Notes under the pieces: model-generated
The model's input: the letters and a program-made list of their open reading frames with translations, nothing else
What the model was told of the DNA's origin: nothing
Database searches by the model: none
Position numbers and translations under genes: made by a program
DNA from: Bimastos eiseni
Taxonomy: Eukaryota > Annelida > Clitellata > Crassiclitellata > Lumbricidae
Direction: 5' to 3'
Length of the DNA: 64,000 bases
Assembly (NCBI GenBank): GCA_959347315.1
Contig: OY365808.1
Coordinates: 58,396,861-58,460,860 of the forward strand
In this document: positions 56,645 to 64,000 of the stretch, in pieces
How the letters are laid out: each line of letters starts with the position of its first letter
Numbering within the stretch: the first letter of the stretch is position 1

Positions 56645-58025
56645 TTGACCACCCACCATCACCCACCACCCACCACAACTCCTTCAGTCAATTGGAAGCA
56701 AATCCCAGCATTCGCATATCGCTAACAGTCTAACAGTTGCGAAAACCGATCTGATCCACGCGTTAACGGTTTTACTGCCACCGACATAGAGAGATCATCC
56801 GCCTGAGCATGTGATACGAACACACGCGCATCAAGATCGTCGGCCAGCGCTAGGAGGCGCCACCGCTGCTGCATTGGTCACACGACGACGACGGTGACAC
56901 CACGCAGGTAGCCCTCCGCTCAAAGATCATCTATGCCTGATTTTACAACAGCTCTACTTGGTCTATGGCCGAGCGACATAAAATGACGAGAAGAGGTTCA
57001 ACGATACAGAACTCATCATATCTCACAAAGAGTCTACGACCTCATCACCAAAAGCAGTTGTCCTTTGAAGCCAAGCAAACCTTTAGCCAAAGCAAAGGGC
57101 ACAACCGACGGCCCCCACTGATCTCTCTTAGGCGACCAACACATATTCATTTCACTGTTTTCATTTCGACAGTTTGCCATCAGGCTCAACTGCAACGCCT
57201 ACCATTCGGATATCAAATCTAACGAATCTATAGCAAAACCTGAACATAATATTGGTCGATTTTAATAGGACGATCACCGTTCGAAATTATTCATTCATTT
57301 ACATTTGGTGGAGTGTTCTAGCTCGGATTGAAAACAAAATGGTTGTTGCCCAAACGAGATAGTCTGACAATACTATGTCGGCTTCACTGACGGTAGGTGT
57401 ATAATTATAACTATAGCGCCAGTGCTTACAACTCAGTCTTTTCTGATCTCAACTTCTTATTACCCTGATGTACTTCCATGCAGTCGTTTAGTATCGATCT
57501 GTTATAATCAAGCAGAAAGAAGAGTTTTGAAAGGATACCTTACCCATCATAGCTAAACAACGCCATCTGCTTGGAACATGATAAGAAAACTGAAGCTTAG
57601 GTTTAACCCGCGCGTCCATCCATCCATCCATTCACTCTTAATATTCAGATTTGACGATTCATCAATTCTTCCACCTTCTAACCGATCATCCCCCTAAAAT
57701 TAGGACTAATATTATTCCAAGCCTAACGAAGCCGCATCGTTCTGCCAACTGGCATACTTACTATTCGAGTTCCTAATACCATTATTTTGACGTCGTGTAT
57801 TTTTATAGCATCAATGTTATTGCCTTGCTTAACCTCATATGCAGCGCCATTCCCTTCCACCTCGGCTGAGCTACGGTGCTACAAAAATCATCGTCGTCGT
57901 CGTCGTCATCATCATCATCATCATCACCTTCATCATCATCATCATAGACTGAGACTCTGTGCTTTTAGAGTGGCACCATATCATCTCTAATTAAAAACAT
58001 TATAATTAGCAGCCATCTCTACGTC
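56645..58025. other. Intergenic sequence, no gene seen
   Basis: Unique-looking sequence with a GCGCC core at about 57417 and a short (TCA/TCG)n run at 57895-57950. Short open frames carry no recognisable motif. Confidence 0.5.
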
Positions 58026-58780
58026 ATTCTTATCCTGAAAAGATCCACTCTAAACAGCCATGTCATATTTATATGTCAGCTGTCTACGGGAATCCGTTGG
58101 TTGGTTCCACACTTGTGCGTGGACCAACCATTGACGACTTTTTCAGCTTACTGTGAACTCTGTTGCTTGCTGATGTATTATATTAGTTAGAAATTACGTT
58201 TAGCATCATATATATTCTAGTTATTCTTATCCTGAAAAGCGAACGAAATAGAATAATAAATGAGAGCTCCACAAATGCGACTGACCGCTGCCACAGATGG
58301 CGCGATGGAGCTCTCTGTCATCCGAACTAGGGACTCTACATCTCTGGACAACCAGTCTGACTAGACGCAGCGCTCGTGAATAACCTAGTGTCCTCTGCTT
58401 AACTGTGAGTTTCGCTTTAGAAATTCGGAGATAATGGTTACGATTATATAAGATGATAATTTATTTACAGTGGGCTTTTACGACTTGCCCAATAACTACG
58501 TCATTGTGTAACACGTGACAAGTGTCGCACATGTAGGCTACTATAGGCCCTATCTACATCGAAATATCTCTTGAGCGAGACTTTTATTTCATTGATTTAG
58601 CGAACGTTAATTTAATAATTATCGACTATTTTGTCCATTTGGTTTGGCCAACGTATCATGATATTTGATAGCGATACGACTTTTATGGGGGCAGGAAAAC
58701 AGTCGCATGACGTAATGTAATTGAACATTTATATGGCGCCCCCTCACGATGTCTACTCAGAGGCGCTTTCTGAGCTAGCT

Positions 58781-58827
<47 letters not shown>

Positions 58828-58990
58828 GATGCTAAACGTAATTTCTAACTAATATAATACATCAGCAAGCAACAGAGTTCACAGTAAGCTGAAAAAGACA
58901 TCAATGGTCGATCCACGCACAAGTGTGGAACCAACCAACGGATTCCCGTAGACAGCTGACATATAAATATGACATGGCTGTTTAGAGTGG
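58026..58990. mobile_element. Long inverted repeat; left arm flanked by a 17-bp direct repeat
   Basis: Arms 58045-58215 and about 58820-58990 are inverted copies with only about four mismatches in roughly 170 bases, separated by about 600 bases. ATTCTTATCCTGAAAAG occurs perfectly at 58026-58042 and 58223-58239, bracketing the left arm like a target-site duplication. The spacer contains a SINE-like fragment and TC/TA simple repeats. No transposase frame is present. Confidence 0.8.
58779..58828 (+). repeat. (TC)n-(TA)n microsatellite
   Basis: Pure dinucleotide runs at the inner edge of the right inverted-repeat arm. Confidence 0.95.
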
Positions 58991-61347
58991 TCTCTCGATC
59001 AAGTTGCGTCGATTGGGTCTTCAACATTGGGATAAGGTTGGCGATATATCAGTTATTGGTTAGATTAAGTTTTGTCTGGCAAATTATTGATTAATTGTTT
59101 GACTGATTGATTTGAACATGAATTCAGTGCTTTTCCGCAGTGCCTCTTCTTCCGTGAGCTTCTTCCGTGAGCGTTGGCTTGATTGCGATCTTGCGATAAC
59201 AGATCGGGTTTTGCCTCTCGTTAGGGGTTTCTGCTGAAATGGCGCTATATAAATTCATAATTACGATTGGTTGGAATGAATTGCTTCCCTGCGTGGCCAT
59301 TTATTTACGATGGAATTGGAAAGACCGATTGGAAGACTGATTGGTCAAAATGGATCATGGGAACAATTAGAATTACTGACTGACCGATTGACTGACCAAC
59401 TACTAACCTACCTATTCATCGATTTCTGAAGCTAATGCTCTAGATAAATAATGCCATTGAAGATACCTGGAACATAATAGTACTTTTGGTCAATGTTCCT
59501 AAAACTGGCTCTCCAGAATTTGTCTGGTACTCGTATTGTAAATAGTAAGTCTGGCGCCAAATAAGGTTAATCTGTATTTTGAGGACATGTGGTTTAGACC
59601 ATTGAGGTCATGATCTGAGAGCGTGACATTTAGTTCCCAATTAGAGACAGAGGGTAAAACAAGTTCCACATTCTGCCCCTTCACGTGACGTCGGCGACTC
59701 ATGTCACACGCTCGACTGTGATCGGGGCAAAATACAGACCACTCGACCGCGGGCTAAGGGTTGAGACAGACAGACAGACAGACAGACAAACAAACAGACA
59801 GACAAACAAACAGACAGACAAACGAAAACAGACAGACAGACGACGACGCCGATGGTGATGACCCTGAGCATAATCGTTTGGTGAGAACGTATCAGTCGCA
59901 ATCGCCTCAAAAGACTCAGATGGCATAATGTACATGTATTTAGTAAACGAAGGAGACTCGAATCCGAACAGATAGCTCTCTATGGCCAGACTCAACCAGT
60001 CAGCCAGCGAATAAAGGAGGGACATACCACGAAGAAGAGAGAGAAAGAGAGACACACTCAGAGACAGACAGAGAGACAAAGAGGGGCTAAGAGAGAGATG
60101 CAGACAGAGACACAGAGAGGTAGATAGATAGATAGAGAGAGCGAGTGCTGAGATTGAGATTGGGGTGGATTAAGACAGTCAACAGAAGAGTGGTGATGAT
60201 GATGATCCTGCGAATGACTGATATAGTCGTGCGATTGTTCTTTCTGCTGCAGCACAGTTGAGGGAACTGTCTGGTCGATTGAAGTAGTAGATATGACAAC
60301 CTATTGACATAGATAAGAACATCGACGACGACAGAACAGACCTCCAACGCTGACCGTCTCTGCTGCTATCTCTCATCACAGCAGATACGACCCCCCTCCC
60401 ATCAACAACCGCCCCCCCCCCCCAATCACATTTACAGAGCCTCTTCTGTTTGTCTGTCTCTCTCGATCGATGTCTACCTATACCTCTCCGCTTCTGTCTG
60501 TCTTTGTCTCCGTCATTCTAAGTAACCGTGTCCCTCTTTCCGTCCGTCTCTCGTCTTCTATGTATGTGTCCATCTCTTCGATTTGACCCCTTGTGAATTG
60601 ATTTCCTTCTGTCCGTACTTCTGACTGTTTGTTTTGCTCTGTCTCTTTGTCTGTCTGTCTGTCTGTCTGTCTCTTTGCGTGCTTTGTTTTTAGCTCTGCC
60701 TGTCATCTTGTGCCTTCTATTTCGTATCGAAATCCCCTTTCAATGTCTTCAGTCTGTCTGTCTGTCTGTCTGCCTGCCTGTTCGTCTCGCTCTCTGTTCT
60801 GTCTGTGTACGTAACTGACTCGGCAGAGCGTAATTTCAGCCAAACTCTCATCATGCATTTGAAATGGACAACGTTCACAAAATAAGATTTTGACTCAAGT
60901 TTCTTTTCCCAAGTAATTTCCATCTTCTCTTCGTCAACGTTTTAAACAGATGCTTCTGCCAATCCACAAAACAACCGAGTTTCTTATTTTTTATTGTTAT
61001 TATTTAGTTTCGACGGCTCTGCATTGGAATCGACTAAAATAATGATCATGGCGTTACCATCACACCATGCATCTGGTGACGTATGCCCTAACCAGTAACC
61101 ATTCTCTCCAACCAATCGAACATTATCCGATTAAACTCTTTTCAACTATATATTAATTTGCAACTACCATTATGGCATTACCACTACCGCATCCTGCATA
61201 TACGTTGATTAACCTCAGTTGACCTATTTGCTTCGATCCGTTTCATGTAAGCCGTGGTCTCACCTGACCCAATTACTTTGATCATTCATTTGCATCTGAC
61301 TTCCTTTGTCCTTTATATAGAGTCTCCAATTTCGCTTGATATATATC

Positions 61348-61353
<6 letters not shown>

Positions 61354-61420
<67 letters not shown>
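61354..61420 (+). repeat. (AT)n microsatellite
   Basis: About 33 perfect AT units, a likely source of assembly-length error and cruciform formation. Confidence 0.97.
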
Positions 61421-61423
<3 letters not shown>

Positions 61424-62656
61424 CTTTCTGGACATTTTGTGTCATTTCACTCATCGTCGTCGTCGTCATCATCATCGTCATCATCATCATCATCGTCGTC
61501 ATCTCTGAATGTTGAAAACACCCCTTGAAAAGCTAGCGCTGGGCACCCGCTTACTCACGAGCGCTATGCCGCATCAGAAATACCATGCGAAGGCCCAAGT
61601 GCGGGAACATTAGAGGGAAGGAAATAAAAGAAATGATAATAAGAAGAATGGACTTCCGTCTGGCGTCAAACATTTGTTGACGATGCGTACGAACAAAATA
61701 TTTTCCATTGTAATTGATAATGAAAGACAATGGAGAATATTTAATAAGCAAAGAATCGTTATCTTTTCAAAGCCACGTGGAGAGATAATGCCAGTTGACC
61801 GTCTCATTACACACCTAAGATTAAAAAAGCCAAGAGAACGATTAAAACGAAAGAGAAAGAAAGGCAGACGAAGAAGACTACGATGGATAGGGAAACATCA
61901 ATGAGGACATAAAATTTACATCATTTGGACTGATATCTTCAAAGCTCAGTCAACCGGATCGTATGTTGTACATTGAGCAGATCCGCCACAGTAGAAATCC
62001 CGGTATGGCCAGTCCGAAGCGTGATAAAGGAGGAGGGCGACACCAATATCACACCAGACATATTTGCTACGACGACGCAGTGGCGTCGTTAGAGAGTAAT
62101 TGACCACGTTGCTGTGTGATTGACAGCTACTGCATCCGGTTGACCTAATTTAAACCTAGTATTTCAGGTCAGAGTACAGAGGTCAAATAGATGACAGCAG
62201 ATGACAGCAGGCAGTCGGTTCCATCAAAATCAAAGACTGGCTGATTGAAGTGATTGACTGGATTGATTGACTGGTTGATTGATTTATTGATTGCAATAAT
62301 GCTGGTGATTAATGCCGACGCCGATGATATTGTCATCAGCACCGATGAAGGACAGAGGACTCTAAGGACACAAGGACTCCATTTCATATCTATGGACAAC
62401 CTGTCTGACAAGAAGCATCGCTCGTCAATAAGCGTGCGCTCAGGGCCATAGTAGCGCTATACAAATTTAAAGATTACAAAAACAGCGAATTCATTTCGTT
62501 GACGTAATCACGTTTCGTCATCAATCGTCTGAAAACAACCATAAAATCAAGGACGGCAGTTGGATGGCGCGGCGCCCCGCAGACCCCCACATTCACGTGG
62601 CGCTTCTATAGGATTGTCGTCCTTCTAAGAGACTAAACAAATGAAATGGACAACTC

Positions 62657-62698
62657 CGGAGGAGGAGGAGGAGGAGGAGGAGGAGGAGGAGGAGGAGA
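62657..62698 (+). repeat. (GGA)n microsatellite
   Basis: Fourteen near-perfect GGA units. Confidence 0.97.
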
Positions 62699-64000
62699 CT
62701 CCATAGAGTCGGATTTATAGCAGTTCGCGTCTCGGGAGTTTGGAGTGTCATCAAGGAACCGAAGACGAAGACGGCTACGACAGCGAGGTCCGCTACCAAC
62801 CTACCGATCAACCGACCAATTTATAACAATTAATTATCAGCAAGAAGAAGGCCACTCCGCTGTCTACCTCCTCAACCACCGTCCCTCGGCCGTCCCTCCC
62901 ATGGCCGTCCCCTGCCAGGCCAACCATCACCACCACCACAGCCACCACCGATAATTATCGGCCGGGCAATAAGGCCGTTGTTTGAACAGTTCAACAGAAC
63001 TCGTTGTTTCGCTCAAGATGTTTATCTTGAGATAAATTTGGCTGTGAAGTGGTCACTCGCTGCTCCTGCCACATCTTGTATACAGGTGTGTGTGTGTGTG
63101 TGTGTCTGTGTGTGCAGGTATATCGGACAGGTACGTATGAGTACGACGTGTAGGTAGGTAAGTAGGCAGATAGGATAGTAGGTAGCGGTGAGATTGGGAA
63201 GAAGTACGTCCCGGGCCTCGGGAGGGAATTTGAGGAGATTGAAGACAAGTTGGATGATTTCCATTATAATAGACGGATGGGGCGGTGGATGGATAGATGA
63301 GTGGATGCATTGATGAATAGCTCATTGGGTGAATGGATGGATGGATGGATGGATGGATGGATGGGTGGACGTAGGTGGAATGGATGGATAGGTTTTGATT
63401 CATAATTGTTAAAAACGTAAATATAAGGAATAAAAAACGGAACAAAGAAATAAAACGGGAAAAGTCGGGGGAAACGGCCAAAGAAATAATTTGCTTCATG
63501 TATTGCAATTTAAAATTAAAAAATTAGCTCAAAAAAATTAATTTTAATAAGTAAATAGCACATCTTTATTAGCAGACACAAAGTAACAGTAGTCTACAAC
63601 AGTCATTTATCTAAACCACAGCGCGGAAAATTGTGTTTTTTATTCCAAGGAAAGTCAACGAACGTATGTATAGCTATGGCAATATGAAAGTTTTTACCAA
63701 ACGTTCTTTTCAGAATATCCAGGTCAACGTGACTGCTTCCCGCACACAATAGTACCTTAAATTTAGAAATTTAGAAATGAGCAACATTGAACATTTTAAA
63801 TCTGTTAAAATTTAAATTGTAAACACAAGTCCTAAAAATCAATGTTGACATAAACTAATACACAATTTTTGATATAAGTATTGATTGTACTTATAATTAA
63901 AAATTGAACTTACATTTTTCACTTATAGTATAAGGACTTGAAACCCCTTGCGGCTGACGTCAATCGTTTGACATGGAACATCTTCTGTTCTTAGAAATTC

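Larger units (their letters stand above)
59000..63999. other. Terminal 5 kb, repeats and SINE-like fragments, no gene recognised
   Basis: (GACA)n at 59761-59840, C-run near 60410-60422, (CTGT)n at 60645-60672, (AT)n at 61354-61420, (GGA)n at 62657-62698, (GT)n near 63086-63105, (GGAT)n at 63330-63366. SINE-like fragments lie at about 59231-59270, 61526-61575, 61997-62070 and 62341-62480. Frames such as 62745-62954 and 61674-61904 are low in information. Confidence 0.55.

Overview
This window comes from a metazoan nuclear genome, most likely a marine bilaterian invertebrate. The genes are split by GT-AG introns, polyadenylation signals are of the AATAAA type, there are non-LTR retrotransposon remnants and SINE-like fragments, and a large share of the DNA is micro- and minisatellite. 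Nothing bacterial is present. The phylum cannot be fixed from the sequence alone. A run of exactly 200 N (50475-50674) is an assembly gap.

Layout. 2.9-5.4 kb, plus strand: three open, phase-0-compatible exons of an unknown small protein with a four-helix pattern. 6.1-7.4 kb: a ~1 kb (TAC)n array and a purine tract. 7.6-14.1 kb, minus: a complete two-exon peptide GPCR closely resembling thyrotropin-releasing hormone receptors. 17.4-30.6 kb, minus: five tandem small genes for arginine-rich, Cys-ending basic proteins with acidic N-termini. These are best read as a protamine / sperm nuclear basic protein cluster. Their promoters share CCAAT and TATA elements with CRE-type sites, and one or two have an RFX X-box. 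A reverse-transcriptase element and a 0.7 kb (TTA)n array lie inside the cluster. 35.9-44.1 kb, minus: the nuclear receptor HNF4, six exons that join in frame to 543 codons. Two decayed LINE fragments sit antisense in its introns. 44.1-50.4 kb: a decayed LINE and SINE-like debris. 50.9-52.1 kb: a 17-bp minisatellite with higher-order structure. 54.0-56.4 kb: a 2.4 kb 16-bp minisatellite. 58.0-59.0 kb: an inverted pair of ~170 bp arms, one flanked by a 17-bp direct repeat. 59-64 kb: simple repeats and SINE-like fragments, with no gene seen.

TRHR-like, the arginine-rich cluster and HNF4 are all on the minus strand but are unrelated in function; no operon is implied. The coherent unit is the arginine-rich cluster: five paralogues with the same gene plan, the same RSRSRRR start to the basic domain, an aromatic residue after a C-terminal Cys, and a shared promoter layout that points to spermatid expression. 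The protamine role is inferred from composition, architecture and promoter motifs, not from a named homologue.
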